This document shows, piece after piece, positions 36,681 through 54,420 of a stretch of 64,000 nucleotides of DNA. Position numbers and translations under genes: made by a program. The stretch covers positions 2,297,855 through 2,361,854 of the forward strand of contig JAEMBT020000006.1 in assembly GCA_018873245.2 (NCBI GenBank), in the 5' to 3' direction. The notes under the pieces are model-generated. The model made no database searches and was not told where the DNA came from. It saw only the letters and a program-made list of their open reading frames with translations. The DNA comes from Archegozetes longisetosus (Eukaryota; Arthropoda; Arachnida; Sarcoptiformes; Trhypochthoniidae). How positions within the stretch are numbered: position 1 is the first letter of the stretch; each line of letters begins with the position of its first letter.

Positions 36681-38465
36681 TATTCGGTTTTGATTTGATT
36701 TAATAGTTTGTAAACAAAATTTTTTTTATCTACTATTGAGACGCCTTTAAATAGTAATCACGTGCTCGATCACTTTATGCGTCTTTCAAATGGGAGTTCA
36801 GTATTGAATGGATGCATATTTGTTGGAAAATAGTTTACAGTTTTGAAAGCCTGTCAAAAACTATTTTCGATTGTAAAGTGGTAACTCATTTTTTATGCAA
36901 TCTAAAGCAAATACATGACCCAAAGATAGAATTAGCCAAAAAGAAAATTTGCAAGGTTCCATTTTAGTTTAAATATAGCACAGAAAATAAGGTTTCAGTA
37001 TTTTTCATAATTAAACTTGAAAACTTAGCAACTCTTAAAGGGTGGTTCTTATTGTTTCGGCCACTGGCACTAGTGGTCAGGGATAAAAACTATCGAGGAG
37101 TCACATAAAACTATAAACCGAAAATAGCAGACAAATTTTTATTGAACCTTGTTTGATTTAAATTTGATTTTTACTTTGATTTTAAATGTTTAAGTGACTC
37201 CTTAATCATTTTTATATGTGACCACTGGTGCTAATGGCCGAAACAATAAAAATCACCCTTTAAGGACTGTCAAGTTTTTACATTAGGTTTAAGTTGTATT
37301 GCTTAAGAGTTAGGTTGTTCTGAACCGCTAATCTTGCTTCTCGCGTAACATTTCTAAAAACTGTACAGCTTATCAATAAATACTAAAGTTTAACAGCTTC
37401 AGAAATTAATTCTGAATCATAGGCAGTCAAAGGCAGGGCTGATTCATTTTTCGAAACAACCAACTCAAGAACTACAAGGAACAAAACGTGACAATAGAAA
37501 TAATCTAGTTTACAAGAAATGCAAACAAGGCTCCAAAACGTTTGTAAATGATGAGAAAAAAATCGTCAAATGCCGTGATTTAGTTTCTTTGTCACGACAA
37601 TCAATCACGAGATTCGTTAAATTTGAAGTTGAAAAGTGTCACAACGTATAATTAAAAGAGCATTATTTTTTGATAATTACTTATAACAGACCAACTTGGT
37701 AACTATTGAATGTCCATGAAATTATCTTAACTTCTCAGCTCAACCCTTTATATGAAAGTTGATTCTGAAGCATATAAACATATTATTAAGTAGATACACA
37801 CAATAATTTAATTGGTTTACATATTTGATTACTAGAAAACCTCTAATTATAAATCACTATAAAGTTATAGTTAATCAAAATTAAGGTTTAATTATAAAGA
37901 CAGGTCAACTTTAGTTTATTATAGTAAAAACTGGCACTTACGTTGTTTTGTTGCACTTATGCTCAAGCTTTGAAAACTTGAATAATCCTAAAATGAACTA
38001 AATAACAACTTTTTAATTACACAAGTGTTAGAATTTGAATAAATCATTTATTAAAATGTATTGCAAAATACTTGGTAATACATCAAATTTCAGGTTAGGC
38101 TTAAAAAACATTATATATTACTCAATAATTACTACTTTTGTAAGTAAAAAAGAAAGTTTATAGTACAGGTATAATTATATCAAATTTGAAGCAAAGGTCT
38201 TGAAATAAATCTTAAGTTTTCTTAAAATTCATAAAAATATAACTGACAAAAGTAAATAAATTATTCATCTGAAGTGAAGCGTAAATTGTGCAACATTTTT
38301 CTAAGCATAATATATGCGCTTTACTATAAATTATTTGTCAGAAAACTATATTAGAACTAACAATCAATGACCTCTAAAACAGCAGTAATTAATAGCTCAA
38401 TTCACACTTCAAGGCAATGGTGAATTTTCCAATTTTTCTCTTCAAATAACAACTAACTTCGAAGG
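36681..38465. other. Intergenic stretch carrying a TTAA-flanked MITE
   Basis: 1.8 kb without a gene. It holds the promoter side of the STK11IP-like gene and the inverted-repeat element at 37039-37259. The remainder is A+T-rich and featureless. Confidence 0.6.
37039..37259. mobile_element. TTAA-flanked MITE (221 bp) with long terminal inverted repeats
   Basis: Begins AGGGTGGTTCTTATTG and ends with the near-complement. 36 of the first 41 bases pair with the last 41. Weaker pairing continues for about 35 more bases (both arms contain GGAGTCAC). TTAA lies directly outside each end (37035-37038 and 37260-37263), as expected of piggyBac-type insertion; a TA duplication of a Tc1/mariner type is the alternative. 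No protein is encoded. The few mismatches suggest a fairly recent insertion. Confidence 0.85.
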
Positions 38466-38761
38466 TTATTTTTTAAGAGCCAGGAAAAGCCGAGGCATAT
38501 CACAAACTCGACATCTTCTTATGTATTGTCCACCAACTACTTCTCCGTCAGGATTATGTATCAGGTCAAAAACCGTAAAAAGCGGTGGCTTTTTAGTCGG
38601 CCCACGATACGGTGTCCACGGCGTATTTGACGAACAATTATTCGACACGATCAATGATGAAAAATAGATAAAAAGTGTTATCAACTAAAAATAAGTGAAG
38701 AAAAGCTCAGTAAATTGATATCAGTTGAATAGCGATGAAAACTTACGATAATTTTTCTCAT
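38466..38761 (-). CDS. Small secreted peptide precursor, unrecognised
   Basis: Two minus-strand exons: 38747-38761 (five codons) and 38466-38684, joined in phase 0 across a 62-bp intron with a consensus GTAAGT donor and TTTTTAG acceptor, giving 77 residues. The joined N-terminus, MRKIILITLFIYFSSLIVSN, is a typical signal peptide, and the intron splits it. The mature part is about 55 residues with a Pro-rich start (SSNTPWTPYRGPTKKPP) and a basic CxxC end (RRCRVCDMPRLFLALKK). There is a possible RR processing site just before the CxxC segment. It could be a neuropeptide-like or defence peptide; no family was recognised. The neighbouring gene also encodes a secreted protein. Confidence 0.65.
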
Positions 38762-39582
38762 TTTTGACGCTTCAATATAAAACTAAACAAACGTTTTAGC
38801 CGACTGGGACTTCTTTCTACAATTAGGACAACGATCTTTTCAATTAATGAGAACATTTCAATACTTGTGGCGTTTAGTTGAATCCTGTTTTTGGATTTTT
38901 TAATTTGTTGACTACATAAAAAGAGTATAACTAAATTTAAATTTAGATGTCTTACTAGTGTTGGTCTTCGCATTAGCAATAATATGACAAGTTTTATGGG
39001 CCACAAAATGTTGTATATCGACTTTGAATCTAATAAATACATTGACTTTTATGATAGATCCAGTAAGTTATGAATACAGGACTTTTTAGATGATTATTTT
39101 TACTGAACCTCATTCAATTCATAAGTCTATGAAGGATTGAAGTTCAAGTTCGTAATCAAACGACCAGATTAAGGCTTGCACTGGTTTATTGAACATGAGA
39201 TTAAAGTTTTATAAATAGATAAAAACTACAAAACATCTCATGACAAGACATTGATGGGAGTTTAAGTCAAACATTTCATAGGATTTTACAAATTTTGATT
39301 TAGATTTATTAAATAAAACTTTCGAAAGAGTTGAGTATTATTCAACCTAATCTTATTCAATCTGATTAGTTAATAAAAATGTAACCAAAATCTATAAAAC
39401 TTTTAAAAAGACTATACATTGAATAAATTCTAGGAACAATAAATAACTTAATTGACATATCAACAAAAACAGACTTAAAAATAGGTCTTTTGTTTGACAA
39501 AAAACATCAAATATAATATTGGCGACAATTTCAATGATCAATTTCTTCAGTTAAATTACAAATTATTAAAAGTAGTCGATTT
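38762..39582. other. Spacer between the small peptide gene and the glycine-rich gene
   Basis: 820 bp on the 3' side of the glycine-rich gene and the 5' side of the peptide gene. A minus-strand open frame at 38758-39042 is hydrophobic and low in complexity, and is not supported as a gene. Confidence 0.5.
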
Positions 39583-40260
39583 CTATCCTATCAAACCTAA
39601 AGGATCGAGTCCTAATCCTCCTAATCCTAGTCCACCATCACCACCACCGAGACCTCCACCGAGTCCTCCATCACCTCCACCTAAATTTCCGAGGCCTCCA
39701 CTGCCTCCCAGGTCTCCGAGTCCACCACCGCCGCCTAAGTTTCCAAGACCACCTCCACCGCCTAAGTTTCCAAGACCTCCTCCACCACCTAAGTTTCCAA
39801 GACCTCCTCCACCGCCTAAATTGCCAAGTCCTAGGCCACCGTCATTACCACCGCCAAGATTTCCGAGTCCAAAACCGTCTCCTGCACCTCCTCCTCCTCC
39901 TCCTCCAAGTCCTGCTAGATTACCGAGATTACCAAGTCTTCCGAGGTTTCCAAGACCAAAGCTATCACCTCCTCGTCCACCTCCACCTCCGAGTCCCAAA
40001 TTAGCTCCAAGTCCTTCTAATCCTAGTCCTCCACCGCCAGCTGGTTGACCAAATGGTTGACCGAAACCTCCTTGTCCTCCGCCTAATCCTCCGAGACCTC
40101 CGAGTCCCAGACCATCACCTTGTCCACCACCTCCACCTCCGAGACCCTCTAATCCAAGTCCGCCGAAACCATCATTTCCTTGGGTATAGATTTGCGAAAC
40201 AAAACAAATCAAAACTATTGCAGAACACAGCGATAAATACATTGTCAATAATTTAATCAT
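39583..40260 (-). CDS. Secreted glycine-rich repeat protein
   Basis: Single-exon frame of 225 residues. A signal peptide (about residues 1-26, hydrophobic core YLSLCSAIVLICFVS) is followed by a Gln/Asn-containing bridge and then an almost pure Gly/Leu domain with occasional Asn, Asp, Gln and Ala. The C-terminal half has a nine-residue repeat, LGNLGGGGG, repeated with little change. There are no cysteines after the signal peptide. Such glycine-rich secreted proteins occur in arthropod cuticle, silk, attachment cement and antimicrobial families, and sequence alone does not choose among them. Local base composition is far more G+C-rich than the surroundings, because of Gly codons. Confidence 0.85.
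   Translation of the reverse strand: MIKLLTMYLSLCSAIVLICFVSQIYTQGNDGFGGLGLEGLGGGGGGQGDGLGLGGLGGLGGGQGGFGQPFGQPAGGGGLGLEGLGANLGLGGGGGRGGDSFGLGNLGRLGNLGNLAGLGGGGGGGAGDGFGLGNLGGGNDGGLGLGNLGGGGGLGNLGGGGGLGNLGGGGGLGNLGGGGGLGDLGGSGGLGNLGGGDGGLGGGLGGGDGGLGLGGLGLDPLGLIG
39680..39841. repeat. 27-bp tandem repeat encoding LGNLGGGGG
   Basis: cctaagtttccaaga recurs exactly at 39734, 39761 and 39788, with diverged copies at 39680 and 39815. The 27-bp period lies in frame within the glycine-rich gene. Confidence 0.85.
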
Positions 40261-43200
40261 AAACTTCTAACTTTAGAACTAAAGAAAAAATTTTTAAAAC
40301 TTTGAAAAAGTTATGCTCTTTATGTAGTCTTATGTAGTTAAGGCCTATGACTTATTTACGCATTTAAACTAAAATTGCTCTCAATCGAATGACAGAAGGT
40401 TTGTCTTTCGATTAAGTCTTTTTTATAAATGTCTTAAAAATTGGTTACTTTTCATTCATATTCTGTATTTGGCAAATATATGGCACACGTCCTCCAGAAG
40501 TTCCGCTATTTATGTTTCGTAACTAAACCAATAAATGAAAGGAAAGCAGTGCATGCATTACTGAATCTAAACTTTTGTACTGTAACTCATATTTTGCAGA
40601 TATTTTGCATTCCTTTTGGGCCGCAATTTATAAATAATTCTTTGAAACACTTTCTGATAACAGGTCTAAATTAAAATTGCATTATTTCCTACCCTAAAAC
40701 AAAGTTGATATGAATCTATACTTTGAACAATTTGAAATCTAATTGTTTTTGCAGTTAGTCGCAAAATTATCTGCAGACCTATTAGTACATAACAAGTCAT
40801 AAGACTTTCTAATCATTGTTTGGTTAGTAAAGTAGTATCAATCTTTTTATCTATTTCAATTAGTTTTGATTCAATTGCAAATAACTTTTCTGGAAACAAG
40901 GATATAATCGCTTTTTGTTATGTAACGCAAATTTATTTGTTGTGCCTGTAATTATTTTTGACTCTAATTAAGACCTTAATTGAATAACTCGGGCTAACAT
41001 TTACCTAATTTACTGCATTTAAACTAGAAATGAACGCATTTGACAAAAATTGCAAAACTTAAGTAATTATATCTTATAAAAATTTCTCATATATAATTAC
41101 CATAAAATCTATTATGAGCTATGTATACTAAGGTGCAAAGTATTTTTCACCTATGTAAAAGATAGTTTAATGATAAATAAAATCCGACTCAGGTCAGATA
41201 AAATTGACCAAACATTAGTTATTAGTAGAGAATTGTGTGTTATTTAAACTCAGTAATAATTAAAATGATGTTATCTTATACAAAAGTTATTGACAAAAAT
41301 GTAAGTTAACTGTTTTCAAGAGTATTTAGCATTTCGACCATCACATTTTTATAACTAATTACAAACTATCTAGAGATATAAGAACTTTTTCGATAATTTT
41401 CTCTTAAGCAACACATTATTTTTGCTTAATTTGATTTGAGAAAGTCTAAAAATGAATTATAATTGAAATATTTTTCAATTATTAAATTAGTATTATTTGA
41501 GTGGGAATTTTCAAAAATATACTCAATTAAAGAATGGTGCAAAATAATAAGGAACATTCAGAGCAATATTAAAGTACTTTTGAATAGGACAATGTCAAAC
41601 TGCAATATTCGCAAAATTGTTGACTCATATTTGCGACTATAACTGCAACGTTTCCACAGCCATGCCACAGGTTTCGATGATCAGTTTTGACAAAATATGA
41701 AAATTTGTCAAAAACATATGAGAATGTTGCAGTTTTCACGCATACTAGTCTTATTTAAAAGCACTTTAGTATTGTTCGAAAAACCCTTAAAAATAATCCC
41801 CTAATTTATGTTACACGTTTGGATCGTTCGTGGAAATTGTGCAAATTTGATGGTCAAAGCGCTAATTACTTTTAGCCTGCAGTTAACTTACAATTTTTAG
41901 TGAATAACTTTTGAATGAGACAACACATCAGTTTAATTGTTACAGAGTTTAAGCGGTACATAATTCTCTACTAACAACTAATGTTCGGCCAATTTTAGCT
42001 GATGTGAGTGGGATTTTATTGATGAAAAGCTAACTTACACATCGGCACAATATGCTTTTGGGTCTGAATATAACTGTAAACCTTAAATATAACGAGTTGA
42101 TGAGTCATTTTCTAAGAATAAAGCTTTAAATAGCACTAGACCAAATCCAGTTATTTTGACTTGCAAGTTTAACTTTTCATTTTGATGCCTTCACCTTAAA
42201 TTAGTCATGTTTATCAATCGATTCCAGGTGATTCATAATTCTTAGAAGTTGTTCTTAACATAACATTTCTATATAAGTGTAAGATAACACGTTGATAATG
42301 TAACTTTTGAAGTGGTGATATTCCGGACCTGTATTGTACGCACAGGATGGTGTATTTATTTTGAAAGCTTTCATTATAGGACTGATACAAAGTTTTATGC
42401 CAAACAGCTTACCCTCAACGATCAACACTGAAAACTTAAGCCCATTTATATCAATTCTAAGCATAGTTACAGTTATAAGTTTCACAACACATTTCTAAAT
42501 TGAACTTCTCTGTGTTCAAATAGAATAATTTTAGATTGCCTGACATTTGATACTGAATCGATTTATGAAAGATATTTGATTTGATTTGCTATTAGTATTC
42601 TATTGTTGCGAATGACGCTCTTAGAAATTTTCGCAAATATCTCATTCAATTAAAAGCAAGTTTATTAGGACGTTATGCTTGAGCCAAAGTATTACTTAAC
42701 TTTTAGCAAAACTAATACTAAGAGCGTGATTCCCAACAATATAACACTTCCGTTAGACTACTTTCAATGCCTAAATTAATTGTCGCTCAAGAGAGAAATA
42801 GAGCTCAAGTTTAATAAGACACTTTTCGAGGAAGAGAACATTATTTGAAAATTTGATTCGATATGTTTTGGCATTATCTCAATTTAGATAAGATAGTTTT
42901 TCGTCGGATTAATGCTAAGCGTAATATAAATTTACACCTTTCTATCTACCGTTCATATAATGAGCAATCCTATAGTTTCAACTATAGGCAATCGATACTT
43001 AATGGACAAATTTTAGATCATTGCACACTTTTCTAGTCTATATTACATTGATTTGAAAGGAAAAAATCATGTCGAACTTCCGAATGTCTTTAAAAATTTC
43101 AAGCGTGAACTCATTTATGAATAATTTAATAGACTGAAGGATACATGGATTACATGTAAACGAAAAATGTTGAGCCACTATTTCCTACCCTTTGTTCAAT

Positions 43201-44457
43201 TCTATGACTCGACTAATCCAAAAATTTGAAACTAACGTAGACTATAAATAAAGTCGAATACGAATGAACTTCAGGCTAAAAAGAGTTTGCAACTGAAGCG
43301 ATTCAGAATCAGAAGTATTTTTGAACGTATATTTAATTTAATTGTTTCTTATAGGAAGCTATAATTAACGATCTGACAAACGAAGGGTTGCATACAATGG
43401 GGTGCATAGGTTTGTATAGTTTTGTTAGATATCGTGCTTCAAAGTAAGACACGCACTGTGTCACAAACTGTAGAAAGAGCTAAATTGCATATCGCAACTC
43501 AAACAAAAGTCAATAATTATTTGATCTGCCCTTGAGATACGAATCACTTTACCACTTAATACCATTTCTACCGTCAAACATATATAATACAAACGCCTTA
43601 ACATAAACTTAATTATAATTGAATATAAGCTTTACATTGAAATTGGTATATGGAAGCGAAAAGATATCTAATTTGGTATTTTTTTCAAGATGTGCTCATA
43701 ATTGCAACACAACTCCTTACTAGTAATAAGATACCTAAACTTATGTAATAATTGCAAATGAGATAAATGCTAAAAATAGTCCGTTTTGTTGAGAAAAATA
43801 TTCATTTTTAGCATCACATATTTGTTTCGTTTTAATTTAAGCTTAAAATTAAAAAACTTTTACATTATTTACTTTTCATTTTGAGAGCTGTCTCTCATTA
43901 CAGCCAAACACAACTCGAAATAAATTATTGATAAGTTTTCGTTTTAAGATAAGTACAAATAAAAATTGAAATTTATCTTAAATATATCTAAAAAAACTGC
44001 TGCTCTTGCATAGCATTTGAATCGGAGAAAATGTTTATCCAATTTTTACTTAATAATCATTAAGTCCCTTAAAAGCTGCCCTCAAAAAGCTTTTTTGATA
44101 AGAAATGAAGAAATAGATTGGCCTTTCATTACTAAAATGGCACAATTGAGATCTATGTATAATTTAAAATAATAATTAATTATATATATATATATTTATA
44201 TAATATTTACAACAATTGTTTTTCTTTAAAGACAAATCGCAAATATTCCAGGGCTGAGGCACGTCTTCAATGGCATTAATTTAAAAGTTTTTAAAAAAGT
44301 TTTTCGTTCAAAAACAAATCATTTACAGCTTCGATAAAATTATGGCATTAATGATGAGTTTTTGGATGATTTCTTATTTTATATTCAATTAATTAGTAGA
44401 TGAAAATGTGAATTTGTTTTCAAATGATGAAACATATGCTAATTATGTTACTGTTTA
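40261..44457. other. 4.2 kb intergenic stretch with a large imperfect palindrome
   Basis: No coding exon is supported. The main feature is the inverted repeat at about 41128-42065. A short (TA)n tract lies at 44181-44195, near the 3' end of the TEAD gene. Confidence 0.55.
41128..42065. mobile_element. Large imperfect palindrome (foldback-type element, ~0.94 kb)
   Basis: Left arm 41128-41350 pairs with right arm 41850-42065 in inverted orientation. Within this, aacattagtt at 41211 matches the complement at 41976-41985, and the next 14 bases match too. Inner segments 41564-41640 and 41700-41774 also pair, so most of the element is self-complementary. About 140 extra bases on the left (within 41350-41560) shift the axis. 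There is no open reading frame of note. It resembles a decayed foldback DNA transposon or an inverted duplication of a single unit. Confidence 0.7.
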
Positions 44458-49840
<5,383 letters not shown>

Positions 49841-49896
49841 TGTGATTAAGCTAAATGTTGTTCGTTCTTTCGTTTTTGTCTCTTTTTAAATCTCAA

Positions 49897-49928
49897 ATAT
49901 TATTATTTATTATTATTATTATTATTAT
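49897..49928. repeat. (ATT)n microsatellite in the TEAD 5' flank
   Basis: Trinucleotide tract with one interruption, about 55 bp upstream of the TEAD start codon, probably in the 5' untranslated region or promoter. Confidence 0.9.
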
Positions 49929-52431
49929 CGCTCTGATCCCTTATCTGTTTGACTTGTTTTGTATACTCTTTAAAGGCAGAAATAAGTCCTAAAAATAAAG
50001 TTAACGAAAAGAAAAAACTAGTTTAACAACTTTCTGCTGCTTAGAAGAGTGGCCCAGACATTGAAACAGGTAACACAAGAATAAAAAATAATAATAAGAC
50101 GAGAAGGACAGGTGAGTTTGGGGGAGAACCACAATATGAGCAATGCTTTAGATATTACAGGTATAGCAGAAGCATAAACTCCTGGCACAGCACAGCATAA
50201 GGTATGGCATAGTGTGTATGAAATAATGGATCGAATGGTGCATTAGATCGCGTGCATTTGTTGCTAATTCGTGCATCATTTCTATATTTAGAGTCTATAC
50301 GCCAAACGTTTTGCTGTTTAACATTAAAAATGATCCACAAGTTTAACTCGATGTTCATCTACTTGTTATAGTGTTTTAGTTATAGACAACTATAGAGAGG
50401 GGCAAACACTATACTACACACACAACACATCAGAAACACTATAAGACCTGCTTCTGCTCTCCCATAAGACAAGTTGACTTATTATTTATTGTGTTCAGAA
50501 ATGACCTGATACTCAAACACTAAGAACGGAAGTGGAAGGCAGTCGAAGGCTGACAGAGGGAGAGAGAACTACAAGAGAGCCAACTGTAAGAGAGCCAAAC
50601 TCTCGCCTATTCCCTTGTTTAAATTTTGAACTGAAGCACTAATACTAAAAAGGCACTACTTTTTCTTCTTTCTCTCTCCAATCTTTTTAAATATAAGAGA
50701 ACATGCCTTTAGGGATAGGAGGAAAGGAAACTAAGAGGAAATATCAGTCGTGATCATCGCCAATGGAGTGCACTTTTCACTATAATATACAGGTATACGA
50801 GTTATATATGAATATAGCTGTATATGTGTATAGAAGACTGACTCGAATGACCATCTGCTCAACCTGTACGACCCGAGACGGTGCACAACACCCAAAATAT
50901 ATTTTATTCTTAATGTGTTCTTTCAATGGTTCACACACTCCATACACATAGACTACACATATATAGGGCTCAAGTCTTCTGTTTAAGACGCACACCACAC
51001 ACCTGCTGCTCATTGTTAAGCAAAGTGTACATACAGTACAAGTCGAACCAATTTTCTAGAGTGTAAACGATATTAGGATCCCATAAGTGCGAAAAAACGC
51101 GATCATTCACATTATATAGCTACACAATTATGATGATATGAATTGACAGCACTAGTTATGTCTCATTACTTCAATTCTCTCTCTATACTAACCAGTAGTT
51201 AATATATAATCATTTGAAATGTTTTATTTTCATAACTGTCACTCGTTCTCCACTACTTCCCCCACTTTAGACTATTTAGTTATTATTACTCTCTCTTTAT
51301 TTAAAATATGTTATGATGATTGTTATGAACACTGGTGTATAACATGATTCTGTCGCATAGACTTGTTGTGCACTTCGCACTTTTGCCTCTCATTTTGTTA
51401 TAGTTTTAGCTCAAGTTTAAAAACTGTTTTTAAAAATAGTTCCTCTCTAGTAAACGAGTCATTGAAAAGGATGAGAAAAACCTAACCACAAAACTCATAC
51501 TAAAAGCTCTTTATTGTTAGCACTATTTAGACTTCAATTCTCTTTGTTCATCTGCTCAACTCTAGTAATCTTCAAATCATATTATACTTGAATTAATAAT
51601 TTTGTTCTTCAATTTTATTGCATTCAAAATTAGGCTTTTTTCTTATCATGGCTTCAGATAATGGTTTTGCTTTTTATTTCTCAGATCATGAGATAATAAT
51701 CGCTTAAAATTTTCAACTTTTCTAATTGTCAAACAATTGTTTCAGTTATTAAATGCAATAATTGAGATTTAGTTACTTTTAATAGTGTGACACTTGCCTT
51801 AAGGCCAACCTTTTTAAAAGTACATTATAATAATTAGCCAAAAATTGTTTGCAAAGTTTTCCTATTTTTAATTTCTTAAGTTGTCAAATTTGAATTTTTC
51901 ACACATATTATTCTTTCTTATCTTTAGTCCTAAATTTTCCTAAAGTCCCAATTGATTGCCTGCAAATTTGAGTTTTAGTGCCTGAGCATTAGTTAAGCCT
52001 AAACTAAAACTAAGAAATTTATGCAAATTATAGCTTTAAAAAGCATCGATATCTAAAAAAAAAGTTTCAGTTCAGTAGTAAGAAAAAGTCGGATAGACAA
52101 ATCTAGTAGAGATCTATAAATAAATAATAGTCTCATTTGAATTTGACAGTCTATCGCACTTTTTCTCAATAGATATTCAACAAGTGTTGAATGGCTTTAA
52201 CAGTGAAATTGTTGCCATTGGAGACTAAAACATTTGCTATGCTTTTCGCTATTAGATCTGAATAGCCGTCAAATCTCTATATCAATAAATATATCGCATA
52301 AAATTTTTACTGCTCTTATACCTATTTTTATCGTTGCGTTCCATACTTATTAGTGATTAGTAAAAAAACTTTCTCAATCTAAGCATTCATAAAAATATGA
52401 CTAACATTTACACCGATATAATGTCACCCAA

Positions 52432-52447
52432 TTCGGGATATCCCGAA
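52432..52447. repeat. 16-bp perfect palindrome TTCGGGATATCCCGAA
   Basis: Reads identically on both strands and is unusually G+C-rich for the region. It could be a binding site for a dimeric regulator; nothing more can be said from one copy. Confidence 0.6.
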
Positions 52448-52682
52448 ACCAAGTCTTAATTGTTACGCTAAAATATAAATCTCATTGTTCACTAATGTCT
52501 ATGAATGAGTTATAAATAGTTATTTGTTCATTCAGATTAAAAATTCATTTATTACTAATTAATAATAATTATCGCTTATAGTCATTTACTCCAAATCATA
52601 TAATTATGAAGAGTTAGATCAAAAATAATAGTAAACAAATGATAGTCTGATTTGTAGATCCGATCATGACTTAAATGATATG

Positions 52683-53165
52683 ATTTTCAAGTGAGTCAGC
52701 GATAGGTGTTTGAGGCAAGCGATCGGTTTTTCCGATCCGCGAATGGGATAAGCAGTTGAACGGAAAGCAGCCGTTAGTCTATGTGCTGTTGAGCGCTAAG
52801 GTATAGGAACGCAAACTATTTATGGCATTCATAACGACTCAATACATACACACGTTTTCAAAGGCATTAAAATATTATTTTCATTAACAAAAACACTAAT
52901 AAATAGGACTAAAAAACTTTAATAATAGACTTACCGGTAGTTTGATTGAAGACAATTTTTACTATAAACTTATTATAGGAGAAGAAGTTTTTTAGATCTG
53001 TTTCTCCTTTGTTATAGACCTGAGAGGAAAAAGTGGTCTCTTTTTCGGTCCGGAATTACAAATATTTGTGACAAAGAATTCTAATAACGCTAAGCATCGC
53101 ATAAGTGAAACGCCATGAATGACGACTAGGTCTGACGTCAGAGCGAGTCAACTATCGCTATTCGT
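52683..53165. promoter_or_regulatory. G+C-richer island with TGAGTCAGC, a short hairpin and a full CRE site
   Basis: It stands out from the A+T-rich flanks. It contains an AP-1/MARE-like TGAGTCAGC at about 52693, an inverted repeat GATCGG-ttttt-CCGATC at about 52720-52736, and a full cAMP-response palindrome TGACGTCA at about 53133. It may be a distal promoter, enhancer or non-coding first exon of the TEAD gene. No transcript evidence is available. Confidence 0.3.
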
Positions 53166-54265
53166 CACTACACTTATGACGAGTTATTCAATCAGTTTTT
53201 TTAGTACAGTCTTTATGTAAGTCTTGTTCAATCTTTTCATATTCCAACCCATTCAATCGCATTCTGTTTTGTTTTCAGATTGTCTATAAATTTGCTTCTG
53301 TTTGTGTATTAGTTGCTGAGTTTGAGCGCATTTCACGTATTATCTGTTTGTTTATAATTGGCTTTCATATGAGATTACAGTTTATGTAAAAGTTTTTTCT
53401 GGGATTTTATTTTGGATTTCATTTAAATCTATCTTTCATTTAATCTATACTTGATTACAGTTTTTAGTTATCTACCGAAATATTTACTGATACTTTACTT
53501 TCTGTGTTTATTTATAGTATATTGAAGTTTAGCAAAAGTTTCAAATTCATTTATTTTGCATAAATTAATTGTTTGCAGTTAAACATCAGTCTAATTAATT
53601 TAACGAACATATTAAACGATATTTAGTTTCGATTTTACTTTAAAAGCTTGAAAATTATTAATAATTTGATGTAAGAATGAACTCAAATCTAGACCTCGAT
53701 TGATGTTCATTTTTGATTTATTAGTAAATGATTAATACATGGATAGATTTATCAATAATTAGATTAAATATGAATTAATTTCACAAATGTTTATCTAATC
53801 AATGATAGAGATCATACTCAACAATAAGGCTTTCAATGGAGAGAAGTTACTAAAACTTTTTATTTGTTTAAGAACTTAAAGAACGAGTTCTGAAAAACTT
53901 TTTCTCCAAATCATAATCTGATAATAAATTCGCAGATCTTTTCACCTCTAAAGAAAAGACAACTTTTTTGGTTAACACTTATATTCATTTGTCGCCCCTT
54001 TTTATGATTGTCTGCCATTAAGTAATGGAAACAAAACTTGATTTTCTAACTATTATTCAGAACTTTTTATTTCTGACAATAGTCGAGAAGTCGAAGAACG
54101 AGTCGAAAAGACATCGAAAAATTGCATATAAATAGTTATATAGGTTTTTCATACATTTCATGTAATAAATAGCCTGAAGGATGACTAATACCAGTACTAG
54201 ATATGAATAAAGTTTTTTTTTCGAAGAGATTATAAGTCTTCTCTTATGTAATATTAGGTTTTATA

Positions 54266-54420
54266 CAGGGTTGCCAACTGTACAGTTAAAAGCAGGATAG
54301 TCCAGATTCAAACTTTATAGTAGGATCCAGATTTTGAAGTCTGGACACTTGAGATCTATGACTCGATTCAAAAGGAAGTATTAATAAAAATTGAGGGGAT
54401 TTTGGTGGAAAAAGTCAGAA
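54266..54420. repeat. Fragment of an interspersed repeat
   Basis: Starts agggttgccaactg and contains agtccagatt and tctggacac. These are shared in order with sequence in the spondin intron at 7628-7700 and, inverted, at 7940-8012. No coding capacity is seen. Confidence 0.35.

Noticed and set aside
38758..39042. Minus-strand hydrophobic 94-residue frame upstream of the small peptide gene
   Set aside because: It overlaps the peptide start codon in another frame, has low complexity and shows no domain.
39494..40048. Proline-rich 184-residue plus-strand frame
   Set aside because: It is the antisense of the glycine-rich gene; Gly codons read backwards give Pro and Ser. It has no signal peptide or recognisable domain.
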